Position numbers and translations under genes: made by a program. Of a DNA stretch of 64,000 nt, positions 8,893 to 18,163 are shown piece by piece; the stretch's first letter is position 1; each line of letters begins with the position of its first letter. Location: positions 1 through 64,000 of the forward strand of contig JAZROP010000020.1 of the NCBI GenBank assembly GCA_045648785.1, written 5' to 3'. The notes beneath the pieces are model-generated. The model saw nothing but the letters and a program-made list of their open reading frames with translations, did not search any database and was not told the DNA's origin. This DNA comes from RGIG7450 sp045648785. Its GTDB lineage: Bacteria; Bacillota; Clostridia; RUG12999.

Positions 8893-10155
8893 ATGGCAGA
8901 ATTATACAGAGATAACAGGACTTTTTTTAGTCTTGAAGATGATACATGGATTGCACTTGCGATATGGGCGATTTTGACTCAAATCGGTATACTCAATTCA
9001 ATAAACGGAATTGTCGAGGCCTTTGTGGATAATCATATCTGGTGGGATACTGCACTTGTAAGAGGTGTTTATGCAATTTTCATAGTGATTGGAACGATGG
9101 CTGCAATAAAAAGAATGGAACGCAGGGTATTTATATTAGTGGTTTTAGTGGCGTTTTTGTGGTTTATAAGCTTTTTGACAAATGAAAATGCAAGAATGCT
9201 TCTGAAGATATATTATTTTGAGTCTGTTATGGTATATGGGCTATGTGGAATTATATGTATCGGTCATTTCAACAACTGGGATAAATTTATTAAAGTAGGC
9301 AGGTACTTTATTCTTTTAGGCTTTCTTCTTTTTGTACCATTAACATTTTTGATTATTAACGGACAAAGTGAACAAAATTATATGTCCTTTTCTTATAATA
9401 ATATCGTGTTTGTTGTTGGGGCATTCTGGCTTGGTATCCGTAGAAAAAATATACTTATGTTTATTTTTGCGGGAATTGGAACCATACTTATTGTTATAGG
9501 TGGATGCAGAGGTGCTGTGATTTGTATTCTGTCATATGTTATTATGGAATTTATTCTTAACAAAAAAATTCATATTGCAGCTAAAATAGCATTTGTGATA
9601 GCGGTAATTGCAATTTATTTGAACTTGGAAAGGCTTATAATTGAACTTGATGCAATTCTGAAAAATTTTGATTATGATAGCAGAACAGTAGAATTATTTT
9701 TGGAAGGTAAGATTGAAAGCGATAGCGGAAGAAGTAATACATTTAATGCTGCTATACAAGTAATAAAGGATTCACCGATTATCGGTCGGGGAATGGCAGG
9801 AGGATCAAGGTTTTTGATCAAGCAGATGTATGGTGTGGAGCCTTATCTGCTACAGCATGGATACTCACACAATCTGTTTTTGGAATTATGGATGGAGTAT
9901 GGCGTTATACTCGGAACATTTTTCATTGGATGGATTATTGTAAATATAATAACCGGATTTTTGAAAAACAGAAAAACAGGTAATGACTGTATGCTTTATT
10001 TTCTTATGGCTATTACATTGCCTAAGCTTATGGTTACGGGTACATATTTAGGAGAAACACCATTCTTTATATTGTTGGCGTTATTAGTTAACCTTAACTG
10101 TTATAACAAAGAAAATCCGTGGGAAAAGAGGGAGTCGGTGATAAATGACAAATGA
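8893..10155 (+). CDS. O-antigen-ligase/polymerase-like membrane protein
   Basis: This polytopic membrane protein of 420 residues has about ten hydrophobic segments. Its periplasmic-loop signature is of the O-antigen ligase/polymerase family (PF04932 type): DSPIIGRGMAGGSRF, followed by HGYSHNLFLELWMEYGVILG. Members polymerise or ligate lipid-linked polysaccharide on the outer face of the membrane. In a Gram-positive cell it would more likely polymerise or attach a wall or capsular glycan than LPS. It starts the group bounded by the promoter at 8832 and overlaps the next gene by 11 bases. The glycan is unknown. Confidence 0.8.
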   Translation: MAELYRDNRTFFSLEDDTWIALAIWAILTQIGILNSINGIVEAFVDNHIWWDTALVRGVYAIFIVIGTMAAIKRMERRVFILVVLVAFLWFISFLTNENARMLLKIYYFESVMVYGLCGIICIGHFNNWDKFIKVGRYFILLGFLLFVPLTFLIINGQSEQNYMSFSYNNIVFVVGAFWLGIRRKNILMFIFAGIGTILIVIGGCRGAVICILSYVIMEFILNKKIHIAAKIAFVIAVIAIYLNLERLIIELDAILKNFDYDSRTVELFLEGKIESDSGRSNTFNAAIQVIKDSPIIGRGMAGGSRFLIKQMYGVEPYLLQHGYSHNLFLELWMEYGVILGTFFIGWIIVNIITGFLKNRKTGNDCMLYFLMAITLPKLMVTGTYLGETPFFILLALLVNLNCYNKENPWEKRESVINDK

Positions 10156-11317
10156 ACAGATTTATCTGATTCATCTTCTGTCCTGCGCAATTAGAAATTG
10201 CGCACCTAACCCGCCCAAAGATGATATTTCGTGGCAGAAAATCAGAGAAACAGCTGAAAAACAGAAAATTCTTCCTCTGTTGTATGAAGCAGTGAATAAA
10301 CTGGATAAAGAGCACCAACCGGAAGAAAATGTAATGAAACTCTGGGAGAAGCAGACGCTTAGTTGTACATTGTTTTATGCTTTCCAGATGCAGCATATTT
10401 CAGCGCTTTTAGAAGCAGCAGAGAAAAACGGGATTGATATGCTTGTTTTAAAAGGCATGGTTTTAAGAGAGCTTTATCCGGTTCCTGAACTCAGAACAAT
10501 GAGCGATGTTGATATTTTAATAAAGCCTGAGATGGTTAATGAGGTCAAAAGTTTGTTTTTTTTAAACGGCTATGAGATTGTCAGTGAAAATGCGGGGCCG
10601 ACCATTTATTATAAAAAAGATGTTTTGAAATTTGAAGTTTTTCATGTAATTCCGTCGGGGCTTAAATCAGCAAAAGGAACGGAAATTGATATATGGGCTA
10701 ATCCACGCATTATGCGTGGGGAACATATTTTTATGCCGTCAGCAGAAAATATGTTACTTCATTCTTTTACACATCTTATGAAACATCTCAGGACCCGTGG
10801 GGCGGGAATAAGAAATCTTGCGGATATAGTTCTGCTACTGGAAAAAACAAAGATTAATATGGAATATGTTCATAAACAGATAAAACTGCTTGAAGCAGAA
10901 AAAATCTTCAAGGGGATTCTGTTTGCGGCAAAGAAATATTTTGAATTTGATACGCAGGAGGATTTTTCTGAGATTGATGAGGAATATGTGGATAAGCTGA
11001 TGGAATATATGGTCATGACCGGCGTATATGGAGAGATGGATAATGCTTATATTCTTGATGCTCGTACGGCCGAAGGGAATAAGAGTACACGAATAAAAAA
11101 TTATGTTGTTAAAATGTTTCCGTCTGCGTCAAAACTTTCTGATAAATATGAATATGCCAAAAAAAATCACTGGTTGGTTCCGGTGGCGTGGGTTCATCGG
11201 ATATATAATATTGTTTTTAAAGAAGGGCAATCGGTTGGCATAAATATAAAAAACATGAAAGAAGCAACGAATACAGTTGATTTTCAGATGGGAATTTTAG
11301 AGTATTTTAAACTATAA
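10145..11317 (+). CDS. Nucleotidyltransferase-fold protein (PF14907 type), function unknown
   Basis: This 390-residue protein resembles the uncharacterised NTP-transferase family found in surface-polysaccharide and peptide clusters. The fold signature is visible: KGMVLRELYP, then TMSDVDILI (the paired acidic residues) and a later TEIDIW that could supply the third metal-binding Asp. The N-terminal part is helical and the C-terminal half has no feature I recognise. It overlaps the O-antigen-ligase-like gene by 11 bases, so the two are probably translationally coupled. Substrate and role are not known; nucleotide-sugar activation or transfer is only inferred from the neighbours. Confidence 0.75.
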   Translation: MTNEQIYLIHLLSCAIRNCAPNPPKDDISWQKIRETAEKQKILPLLYEAVNKLDKEHQPEENVMKLWEKQTLSCTLFYAFQMQHISALLEAAEKNGIDMLVLKGMVLRELYPVPELRTMSDVDILIKPEMVNEVKSLFFLNGYEIVSENAGPTIYYKKDVLKFEVFHVIPSGLKSAKGTEIDIWANPRIMRGEHIFMPSAENMLLHSFTHLMKHLRTRGAGIRNLADIVLLLEKTKINMEYVHKQIKLLEAEKIFKGILFAAKKYFEFDTQEDFSEIDEEYVDKLMEYMVMTGVYGEMDNAYILDARTAEGNKSTRIKNYVVKMFPSASKLSDKYEYAKKNHWLVPVAWVHRIYNIVFKEGQSVGINIKNMKEATNTVDFQMGILEYFKL

Positions 11318-11340
11318 TTTTACAAAAGAGGAATAGTGTT

Positions 11341-12387
11341 ATGAAAAAAATCAAGGAATTTTTAAAAAGAAAAAACATAGAATTTTCAGCCAAAAGATAT
11401 GGTATAGATGCTCTTTCGGCAATGGCGCAGGGACTTTTTGCGTCACTGCTTATAGGCACGATACTGTCAACGATAGGTCAGCAGTTTAATGTTTTAGTGT
11501 TGGATGAAATTGGTGCATTTGCGAAAAGTGTACAGGGAAGTGCAATGGCAATTGCTATCGGTTATGCACTAAAATGTCCTCCGCTTGTGCTGTTTTCACT
11601 CACAGCAGTCGGTTATGCGGCAAATGCATTGGGCGGTGCCGGTGGTGCGCTGGCGGTGCTTATTATTACAATAGTTGCGGCAGAACTTGGCAAAGCAGTA
11701 AGCAAAGAAACAAAGCTTGATATTTTGGTTACGCCTATTGTAACCATTTGCTCTGGAATATTGCTTGCGATGCTTATTGCTGAACCTATTGGAAAAGGTG
11801 CATCTGCGGTTGGTAGCTTTATAATGTGGGCAACTGAGCTTCAGCCTTTCTGGATGGGAATTATTATTTCTGTTGTTGTTGGCATAGCACTGACACTTCC
11901 TATTTCAAGTGCAGCAATCTGCCATGCAATTGGACTTACCGGACTTGCCGGTGGGGCGGCTCTTGCAGGTTGTTGTGCACAGATGGTAGGATTTGCGGTT
12001 ATGAGCTTTAGAGAAAACCGTTGGGGTGGTCTTCTGGCTCAGGGTATAGGTACAAGTATGTTGCAAATGGGCAACATAGTAAAAAATCCCCGCATCTGGA
12101 TAGCCCCCATCATTACTTCGGCTATTGTAGGACCCGTTTCTACTTGTGTATTTAAACTTGAAATGAACGGGGCACCAATTTCGTCGGGAATGGGAACCTG
12201 CGGAATGGTTGGTCAGATAGGTATGTATACAGGATGGGTTGCAGACGGCACGGCGATTACTGCAATGCATTGGGTTGGGATGCTTTTGACACATATAATT
12301 CTTCCGGCGATTATTTGCTGGGCGCTCGGGCTTTTATGCAGAAAAATCGGCTGGATTAAAGAAAACGATTTAAAACTTGATTTGTAG
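11341..12387 (+). CDS. PTS EIIC-like membrane protein (PF13303 type) without IIA/IIB partners
   Basis: This 348-residue integral membrane protein has many Gly/Ala-rich membrane segments. The pattern IGYALKCPPLVLFSLTAVGY, with later PISSAAICHAIGL and NRWGGLLAQGIGTSMLQMGN, matches the family annotated as PTS sugar transporter IIC. No EIIA, EIIB or HPr domain is in this protein or next to it. It may therefore be a facilitator or a protein named only by homology. It lies 23 bases after the nucleotidyltransferase gene and 8 bases before a glycosyltransferase gene. Confidence 0.75.
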   Translation: MKKIKEFLKRKNIEFSAKRYGIDALSAMAQGLFASLLIGTILSTIGQQFNVLVLDEIGAFAKSVQGSAMAIAIGYALKCPPLVLFSLTAVGYAANALGGAGGALAVLIITIVAAELGKAVSKETKLDILVTPIVTICSGILLAMLIAEPIGKGASAVGSFIMWATELQPFWMGIIISVVVGIALTLPISSAAICHAIGLTGLAGGAALAGCCAQMVGFAVMSFRENRWGGLLAQGIGTSMLQMGNIVKNPRIWIAPIITSAIVGPVSTCVFKLEMNGAPISSGMGTCGMVGQIGMYTGWVADGTAITAMHWVGMLLTHIILPAIICWALGLLCRKIGWIKENDLKLDL

Positions 12388-12395
12388 GAGTTTGT

Positions 12396-13502
12396 ATGAA
12401 TAATCCGTTGGTTAGTGTTATTGTACCGGTATATAATGTTGAAAAATATTTGCCGAGATGTATAACAAGCATTTTATTGCAGACATATTCAAATATTGAA
12501 CTTTTACTTGTAAATGACGGTTCAACAGACAGAAGTGGACGGATATGTGATGATTATGAAAAAGCGGATAATCGCATAAAAGTTATACATAAATCTAACA
12601 GCGGGGTATCTGAGTCGCGAAATGCAGGTATAGCAGTGGCTTCAGGTGAGTTTATAGTTTTTGTTGATTCTGATGACTGGCTGGAGAAAACAGCTATTGA
12701 ACATATGGTTGTTATATCAGCGAGAGAACAAACAGAAATTGTGATGATGTGGTTCGACCACAGAAACAATAAAATTATTAAACCTGCATTTAATATAACC
12801 AGTAATTATATGGATGTAAACACTACCAAGGCTGAATGTTGGAAAGAATTTTTTCAACTTTATATATCTCATGTGGTTTGGGGTAAACTCTATTCTGCAG
12901 AGATTATTAAAAAGCATAATATAAGATTTGATAACAATATAGCTTATGGTGAGGATACAATATTTTTGTTTGAATATTTATGTTGTTGTGAAAAACTTTA
13001 TATTTCAGAAAAGGTAGTATATCACTATAATAAACTCAATGATAATGCAGCGACAAGAAAATACCATGAAAATTTAATTGAGGGAATATTTAAGTACCAT
13101 GTTTTCATGGGGAAATTTGTAGATAAGCTTAATATTAAACAAAACGAAAAAGATGCTATTATGGGATGGTGTGCAGTTAAACGCATACTTAATCTTATAT
13201 ATCCGTATGTATATTATCTTGCAAAAGAACAATCACTGGTTAATATTGAAGGTTGCCTTATACAGTTTGAAAAGTGGCTTGATACGGATGATGTGTGGAA
13301 ATATAATTGGGGTAAAGAGTCAAGACTTGTAGATGCTATATGTGACAGAGATATTGAAAGGATTTATAAAGAACAACGAAAATTGTTTGAAAAAACATCT
13401 CCTAAACAATTTGTCAGCACAATTGTCTATCAAATATTAAAACCGGTAATAGAGAGAAAACGGGACGGACTTATCACACATAAATTTAAGATGAAAACTT
13501 GA
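12396..13502 (+). CDS. Family 2 glycosyltransferase
   Basis: This is a GT-A fold glycosyltransferase of 368 residues. The N-terminal 110 residues carry the family hallmarks: VSVIVPVYNVEKYLPRC, LLVNDGSTDRSG, KSNSGVSESRNAG and the metal-binding VFVDSDDW. A later GEDTIFLFEYL fits the usual acceptor-side ED motif. It would transfer one sugar from a nucleotide donor to a growing glycan on the cytoplasmic face; donor and acceptor cannot be read. An AGGAG overlapping the stop of the upstream gene serves as ribosome binding site. It closes the glycan-like group, and tRNA-Val follows 27 bases later without an obvious terminator. Confidence 0.88.
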   Translation: MNNPLVSVIVPVYNVEKYLPRCITSILLQTYSNIELLLVNDGSTDRSGRICDDYEKADNRIKVIHKSNSGVSESRNAGIAVASGEFIVFVDSDDWLEKTAIEHMVVISAREQTEIVMMWFDHRNNKIIKPAFNITSNYMDVNTTKAECWKEFFQLYISHVVWGKLYSAEIIKKHNIRFDNNIAYGEDTIFLFEYLCCCEKLYISEKVVYHYNKLNDNAATRKYHENLIEGIFKYHVFMGKFVDKLNIKQNEKDAIMGWCAVKRILNLIYPYVYYLAKEQSLVNIEGCLIQFEKWLDTDDVWKYNWGKESRLVDAICDRDIERIYKEQRKLFEKTSPKQFVSTIVYQILKPVIERKRDGLITHKFKMKT

Positions 13503-13529
13503 TAAAATAATTAATGAATTGAATTCTGT

Positions 13530-13606
13530 GGGCGCATAGCTCAGCTGGTCAGAGTGCTTGCTTGACATGCAAGAGGTCACAGGTTCGAGCCCTGTTGTGC
13601 CCACCA
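13530..13606 (+). tRNA. tRNA-Val (anticodon GAC)
   Basis: The acceptor arms GGGCGCA (13530-13536) and TGTGCCC (13596-13602) pair with one G-T wobble. The anticodon stem CTTGC/GCAAG encloses loop TTGACAT, with anticodon GAC at 13564-13566. The T arm is ACAGG-TTCGAGC-CCTGT. Discriminator A and an encoded CCA end the gene. It is a lone tRNA gene, probably read together with its neighbours. Confidence 0.96.
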
Positions 13607-13642
13607 CAACCTCAACTATGTGTGAACGGAGGAAAGATTGGT

Positions 13643-14602
13643 GTGAGGAAGTATTGCTTTTTGGTTTTGTCGTTGGTAATATTGATGGTTTCAATTTTTT
13701 CTTATGTAGCGTGTGCAGATGAAATTTGCGGTGATGCTCTAGTATGGTCTGTAACTGAAAATATACTTACTGTAAGCGGAACGGGTGAGATGTATGATTT
13801 TGTTTCGACATCATCCGCTCCCTGGTATAATCAGCGCGATGAGATAACGCAAGTGATTGTTAAAAACGGAGTTGAGTCCATAGGATATGGAGCATTCAGA
13901 GGACTTTATAATCTGGAAAAAATTGATTTGCCTGAAAGTGTAGTTCAAATAGACAGATATGCGTTTGATGGATGTAGTTTACTTGCGGAAATACATATAG
14001 ATGAAAATAATGCTGTTTACTCATCTAAGGATGGGATACTTTTTAATAAAAGTATGACAAAGCTGCTTCAGTATGCAACCGGGAATAAAAGAAATGTGTA
14101 TGTTATTCCAACCTCTGTTACTGAAATTGACTGGTATGCCTTTTCGGTAAGCAATAATCTGAAGAAAATAGTTATTGGTGAAAAGGTGAAAACAATTGGA
14201 TACAGAGCCTTTTACAGAATTTACAGTATAACAGATGTTTATTATACAGGTGGTTCTGCAGACTGGAAAAGTATTTCGGTAGGTTCATATAACGCAGGGA
14301 TTACTAACGCTAAAAAACACTATTGCTGTGAAGCAACGACTGATTTTGATGCGGAAAAGAATGAAATTACGGTTAGCAGTATTAACCCATATGAAAAAGC
14401 ATTGGTTTGCAAGGCTTACTATAAAAGTGAAAAAATGCTGAGCAGGAAATGTACAGAAGTTAAAATTAATACCGGCACCAATACATTTGCAGTACCCCAA
14501 TTTACTTGTGAAGATGCAGATAAAATGAAGCTTTTTGTGTGGGCAAGTAGTGTTACAGCAAAACCTCTGTGTGAAATAATACAAGAAGATTTAATCAATT
14601 GA
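13643..14602 (+). CDS. Secreted BspA-type leucine-rich-repeat protein
   Basis: This is a 319-residue exported protein of unknown role. The first 24 residues are a signal peptide (hydrophobic VLSLVILMVSIF, cleavage near VACA-DE). Next comes a beta module common in secreted clostridial proteins (WSVTENILTVSGTGEMYDF, APWY), then LRR_5-like repeats with the pattern xxIGYGAFRGLYNLEKIDLPESV, seen about three or four times (residues 75-210). A C-terminal beta-rich domain ends MKLFVWASSVTAKPLCE. GTG at 13643 is chosen: GGAGGA lies 9 bases upstream, and the longer open frame would run back into tRNA-Val. It starts 36 bases after the tRNA, apparently without its own promoter. Confidence 0.8.
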   Translation: MRKYCFLVLSLVILMVSIFSYVACADEICGDALVWSVTENILTVSGTGEMYDFVSTSSAPWYNQRDEITQVIVKNGVESIGYGAFRGLYNLEKIDLPESVVQIDRYAFDGCSLLAEIHIDENNAVYSSKDGILFNKSMTKLLQYATGNKRNVYVIPTSVTEIDWYAFSVSNNLKKIVIGEKVKTIGYRAFYRIYSITDVYYTGGSADWKSISVGSYNAGITNAKKHYCCEATTDFDAEKNEITVSSINPYEKALVCKAYYKSEKMLSRKCTEVKINTGTNTFAVPQFTCEDADKMKLFVWASSVTAKPLCEIIQEDLIN

Positions 14603-14629
14603 AGCACTTTTTGACAAAAGTGCTTTTTT
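14602..14629 (+). terminator. Rho-independent terminator after the LRR gene
   Basis: A perfect 10-bp stem AAGCACTTTT / AAAAGTGCTT (14602-14611 with 14616-14625) has loop TGAC and is followed by a T run to 14629. Confidence 0.9.
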
Positions 14630-14631
14630 GT

Positions 14632-14660
14632 TTGACACAGGTATGTATATATTGTATAAT
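14632..14660 (+). promoter_or_regulatory. Consensus sigma-A promoter of the dipeptidase gene
   Basis: TTGACA (14632-14637) and TATAAT (14655-14660) with a 17-base spacer are an exact consensus match, 24 bases before the pepD start. Confidence 0.92.
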
Positions 14661-14683
14661 TACTTGTGGAGGATTGATGAAAA

Positions 14684-16117
14684 ATGGTGAAACTTAAAGG
14701 ATTAAAACCAGAGAAGGTTTTTGAATATTTTGAAGAAATATCTGCCGTTCCGAGAGGGTCTGGCAATATGAAACAAATAGCGGATTATTGTATGTCTTTT
14801 GCGAATAAAAACGCCCTAAAAGCGGTTCGGGATAATGCGGATAATGTTGTTATTTATAAGCCTGCAACAAAAGGTTTTGAAAATGCTGATCCTGTAATTT
14901 TACAGGGGCATCTTGATATGGTCTGCCAAAAGGAAGCAGGTCGCGACATAGATTTTGAAAAAGACGGACTTGAAATATATATCGATGGCGACTATATAAA
15001 AGCAAAAGGGACAACATTAGGTGCGGATAACGGAATTGCGGCGGCAATGATTCTTTCGATACTTGCGAGCAATGATATTAAACACCCGCCGATAGAAGCA
15101 CTTTTTACAACAGATGAAGAAATCGGTATGATTGGGGCATCACAGCTTGACGGCTCTTTGTTCAGGGGTAAGCAGTTGATAAATCTTGATTCAGAGGAGC
15201 AGGATAAGTTGACCGTTTCTTGTGCAGGAGGAAGTGAATTTGAGATAAATATACCCATTGACCGAAAAAAGATAAGAGGCAGGAAAGTTACTTTCTCGCT
15301 GACGGGACTTAAAGGCGGTCATTCTGGAATAGAAATTGATAAGGGCAGAATTAATGCGGCTGTCCTTTCGGGAAGATTTTTGAATGAAATTGGGGATTGT
15401 GAGATAATTTCAATTACAGGCGGTGACAAGAGCAATGCAATAACTAACGCCTGTGAGGTTGAACTTGTGTGTTCAGACGCTGAAAAAACAGTTTCAGAAA
15501 TTAAAAGTTGTTATGAAATTGTTAAAAAAGAAATTGCAGAAACAGAGCCGAATTTTGAGGTTTCGGTAATGACGGGTGAAGAATGTGAATTTGAGGTTGT
15601 TGATGGGACTGCAAAAGAAAAGCTTATATTTGCGCTTCTTTTTATGCCTAACGGTGTTCAGTCTATGAGTGCAAGTATTGCCGGGCTTGTTGAAACCTCG
15701 CTAAATCTCGGGATTTTAAAGACAGAGGCCGATAAAATTGTTATGGTTTCGGCACTCAGGAGCAATAAACAGTCTGCACTTGAATATCTTGAGAGAAAGC
15801 TGAAAACTTTTGCAAAATCGCTTGGATGCAATGTTAAAACCTATGGACATTATCCGCCGTGGGAATATAAGGAAAATTCGGCACTTCAGGAAATTTATAA
15901 AAAATGTTTCAAAGAAAAGTTTGGTTATCTTCCGACAGTTGAAGCTATACATGCGGGACTTGAATGCGGAACTCTTTCGGCCAAAATAAAAGACCTGGAC
16001 GCAATTTCAGTTGGACCTGATCTTTCTGATGTTCATACCACAAAGGAGAAACTGAAGATATCATCGGCGAGGGAAATGTATGAACTGATATGTGAACTAC
16101 TTGGCAAAATGAAATAA
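14684..16117 (+). CDS. pepD: Aminoacyl-histidine dipeptidase (M20C family)
   Basis: This cytoplasmic zinc dipeptidase of 477 residues resembles PepD, which cleaves Xaa-His and a range of other dipeptides. Family motifs are AVPRGSGNMKQIADYC near the start, the metal-site region LQGHLDMVCQKE, GADNGIAAAMILSIL, TTDEEIGMIGA with the catalytic Glu pair, NLDSEE, GLKGGHSGIEIDKGR and a C-terminal HAGLECG. It has its own strong promoter and terminator, so it is monocistronic. The OPT transporter that follows would supply small peptides, which suggests a shared role in peptide use. Confidence 0.93.
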   Translation: MVKLKGLKPEKVFEYFEEISAVPRGSGNMKQIADYCMSFANKNALKAVRDNADNVVIYKPATKGFENADPVILQGHLDMVCQKEAGRDIDFEKDGLEIYIDGDYIKAKGTTLGADNGIAAAMILSILASNDIKHPPIEALFTTDEEIGMIGASQLDGSLFRGKQLINLDSEEQDKLTVSCAGGSEFEINIPIDRKKIRGRKVTFSLTGLKGGHSGIEIDKGRINAAVLSGRFLNEIGDCEIISITGGDKSNAITNACEVELVCSDAEKTVSEIKSCYEIVKKEIAETEPNFEVSVMTGEECEFEVVDGTAKEKLIFALLFMPNGVQSMSASIAGLVETSLNLGILKTEADKIVMVSALRSNKQSALEYLERKLKTFAKSLGCNVKTYGHYPPWEYKENSALQEIYKKCFKEKFGYLPTVEAIHAGLECGTLSAKIKDLDAISVGPDLSDVHTTKEKLKISSAREMYELICELLGKMK

Positions 16118-16125
16118 AAAATATG

Positions 16126-16154
16126 AGTCTCTCTTAAATCAAGGGAGACTTTTT
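16126..16154 (+). terminator. Rho-independent terminator of pepD
   Basis: A 10-bp stem with one G-T wobble, AGTCTCTCTT / AAGGGAGACT (16126-16135 with 16141-16150), has a 5-base loop and TTTT after it. Confidence 0.8.
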
Positions 16155-16174
16155 AAATAAAAAGCATATAATTG

Positions 16175-16203
16175 TTGATTTTTTGGACGAAATATGGTAG
16201 AAT
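16175..16203 (+). promoter_or_regulatory. Probable promoter of the OPT transporter gene
   Basis: TTGATT (16175-16180) and TAGAAT (16198-16203) are 17 bases apart, 49 bases before the start codon. The match is moderate. Confidence 0.55.
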
Positions 16204-16252
16204 AAATAATTAGAAAAATAAAAAGTCGGGTTCACGACAGAATGGAGAATAT

Positions 16253-18163
16253 ATGAGTAATCAGAACGACTTCAAACCGTATGTTCCGGCAGAAAAGATT
16301 ACACCGGAGCTTACTATTACATCAATAGTAATGGGCGTAATCCTTGCTATTGTATTTGGTGCAGCGAACGCATACCTCGGACTCAGAGTTGGTATGACCG
16401 TTTCTGCATCAATTCCTGCAGCGGTTATTTCTATGGGGGTTATTCGTGTTTTAATGCGTAAAAATTCTATCCTTGAAAGTAATATTGTTCAGACCGCAGG
16501 CTCTGCGGGTGAATCACTTGCGGCAGGTGCTATTTTCACTCTTCCTGCACTCTTTTTGTGGGCGGCTGAAGGTAAAATGGACAAGCCGGGCATTGTGGAA
16601 ATTACACTTATCGCACTTTTAGGCGGACTTTTAGGCGTATTTTTCATGGTTCCTCTTCGTAATGCTCTTATTGTAAAAGAACATGGAATTCTTCCTTATC
16701 CGGAAGGTACAGCCTGTGCGGAAGTTCTTCTTGCAGGCGAAAAGGGCGGAGCAAACGCGTCTACTGTATTTGCAGGTATGGGTTTTGCAGCTCTGTTTAA
16801 ATTTATAATTGACGGTCTTAAACTTGTTTCTGGTGAGGTATCGCTCAGAGTAAAAGGTTTTGCCGGGGAAATCGGTACACAGATTTATCCTGCGGTAATG
16901 AGCGTTGGGTACATCTGCGGTGCAAGAATTGCATCTTATATGTTTGCAGGCGGCGTATTAAGCTGGATGGTTATTATTCCTATTGTTGTACTTTTTGGTG
17001 CTGATATTACCCTTTATCCCGGATCGGTTCCCATAAGTCAGATGTTTGCTGAAGGCGGTGCAAGTGCTATCTGGAGCTCCTACATAAGATATATAGGGGC
17101 AGGCGCACTGGCGGCAGGGGGTATAATAAGTCTTGTTAAATCACTTCCGCTTATTGTTTCAACTTTCCGCGGAGCAATGAAAAGCATCACAGGCTCTAAA
17201 AATACAATAAGCAATCGTACAACACAGGACATGAATATGAAAGTTGTTATAGGAGCTATTGTGGTTCTTACACTTCTTGTATGGCTTGTTCCTGCAATTC
17301 CTGTTTCACTTGTCGGCGCAGTGATTGTTGTTGTGTTCGGTTTCTTCTTTGCAACCGTTTCTTCCAGAATGGTTGGTCTTGTAGGAAGTAGTAACAATCC
17401 TGTTTCGGGTATGGCTATAGCTACACTTCTTGTTACAACGCTTATTTTAAAACTTACTGGGGATAACGGAGTTGCGGGTATGGCAAGTGCTATTGCAATC
17501 GGGTCTATTATCTGTATTGTTTCAGCTATCGCTGGAGATACATCTCAGGACCTTAAAACAGGTTACCTTTTAGGCGCAACGCCAAAAAAACAACAGTATG
17601 CTGAGGTTGTAGGTGTAGTTGCCGCGGCTCTTGCAATTGGTGGAACACTTTATCTGCTGGACAGTGCATGGGGCTTTGGCGGCGATGAACTGGCTGCTCC
17701 CCAGGCAACTCTTATGAAGCTTATAATTGAGGGCGTTATGGAGGGTAACCTTCCCTGGACACTTGTATTTATAGGTGTGTTTATTGCTATTGTGGTTGAA
17801 CTTATCGGCATTCCGGTTCTTCCGTTTGCAATCGGTGTATATCTGCCTGTTCAGCTTAATGCATGTATCATGGTTGGCGGTCTTGTTCGTCTTTCACTTG
17901 ATAAACTCAAAAAACAAAAAGAAGAAAAAGATGCTATCGTAAACGACGGTATTCTTTTCTGCTCAGGCATGATTGCCGGAGAAGGTATTGTTGGTATTCT
18001 TCTTGCACTTCTTGCGGTGTTTGGTATTGACAAGATGCTTGACCTTTCGACAGTTCTTGGAATTTCAGCTCCGGTTGCAAATATTGGAGGAATTGTACTC
18101 TTTGCAATTACTATTCTGACAGTACTGAAATTCTCTATGTGGAAAAAACGCACACTTAAATGA
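16253..18163 (+). CDS. OPT-family oligopeptide transporter
   Basis: This large polytopic membrane protein of 636 residues belongs to the OPT superfamily, whose members take up oligopeptides or metal chelates by proton symport. Signatures are FGAANAYLGLRVGMTVSASIP near the start, the OPT-typical QTAGSAGESLAAGAIFTLPA, LPYPEGTACAEVL and NPVSGMAIATLLVTT. About 15 hydrophobic segments can be counted. Its stop overlaps the next start as ATGA, coupling it to the PqqD-like gene. Peptide uptake is suggested by pepD upstream, but the real substrate is unknown. Confidence 0.88.
   Translation: MSNQNDFKPYVPAEKITPELTITSIVMGVILAIVFGAANAYLGLRVGMTVSASIPAAVISMGVIRVLMRKNSILESNIVQTAGSAGESLAAGAIFTLPALFLWAAEGKMDKPGIVEITLIALLGGLLGVFFMVPLRNALIVKEHGILPYPEGTACAEVLLAGEKGGANASTVFAGMGFAALFKFIIDGLKLVSGEVSLRVKGFAGEIGTQIYPAVMSVGYICGARIASYMFAGGVLSWMVIIPIVVLFGADITLYPGSVPISQMFAEGGASAIWSSYIRYIGAGALAAGGIISLVKSLPLIVSTFRGAMKSITGSKNTISNRTTQDMNMKVVIGAIVVLTLLVWLVPAIPVSLVGAVIVVVFGFFFATVSSRMVGLVGSSNNPVSGMAIATLLVTTLILKLTGDNGVAGMASAIAIGSIICIVSAIAGDTSQDLKTGYLLGATPKKQQYAEVVGVVAAALAIGGTLYLLDSAWGFGGDELAAPQATLMKLIIEGVMEGNLPWTLVFIGVFIAIVVELIGIPVLPFAIGVYLPVQLNACIMVGGLVRLSLDKLKKQKEEKDAIVNDGILFCSGMIAGEGIVGILLALLAVFGIDKMLDLSTVLGISAPVANIGGIVLFAITILTVLKFSMWKKRTLK

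Noticed and set aside
13562..13642. LRR protein starting at the ATG inside tRNA-Val
   Set aside because: It would be read from tRNA sequence and hide the signal peptide; GTG at 13643 with GGAGGA upstream fits better.
8893..14602. Prophage or integrated element next to tRNA-Val
   Set aside because: No integrase, phage or transposase gene and no duplicated tRNA end was seen in the window, so only a weak accessory-region suggestion is kept.
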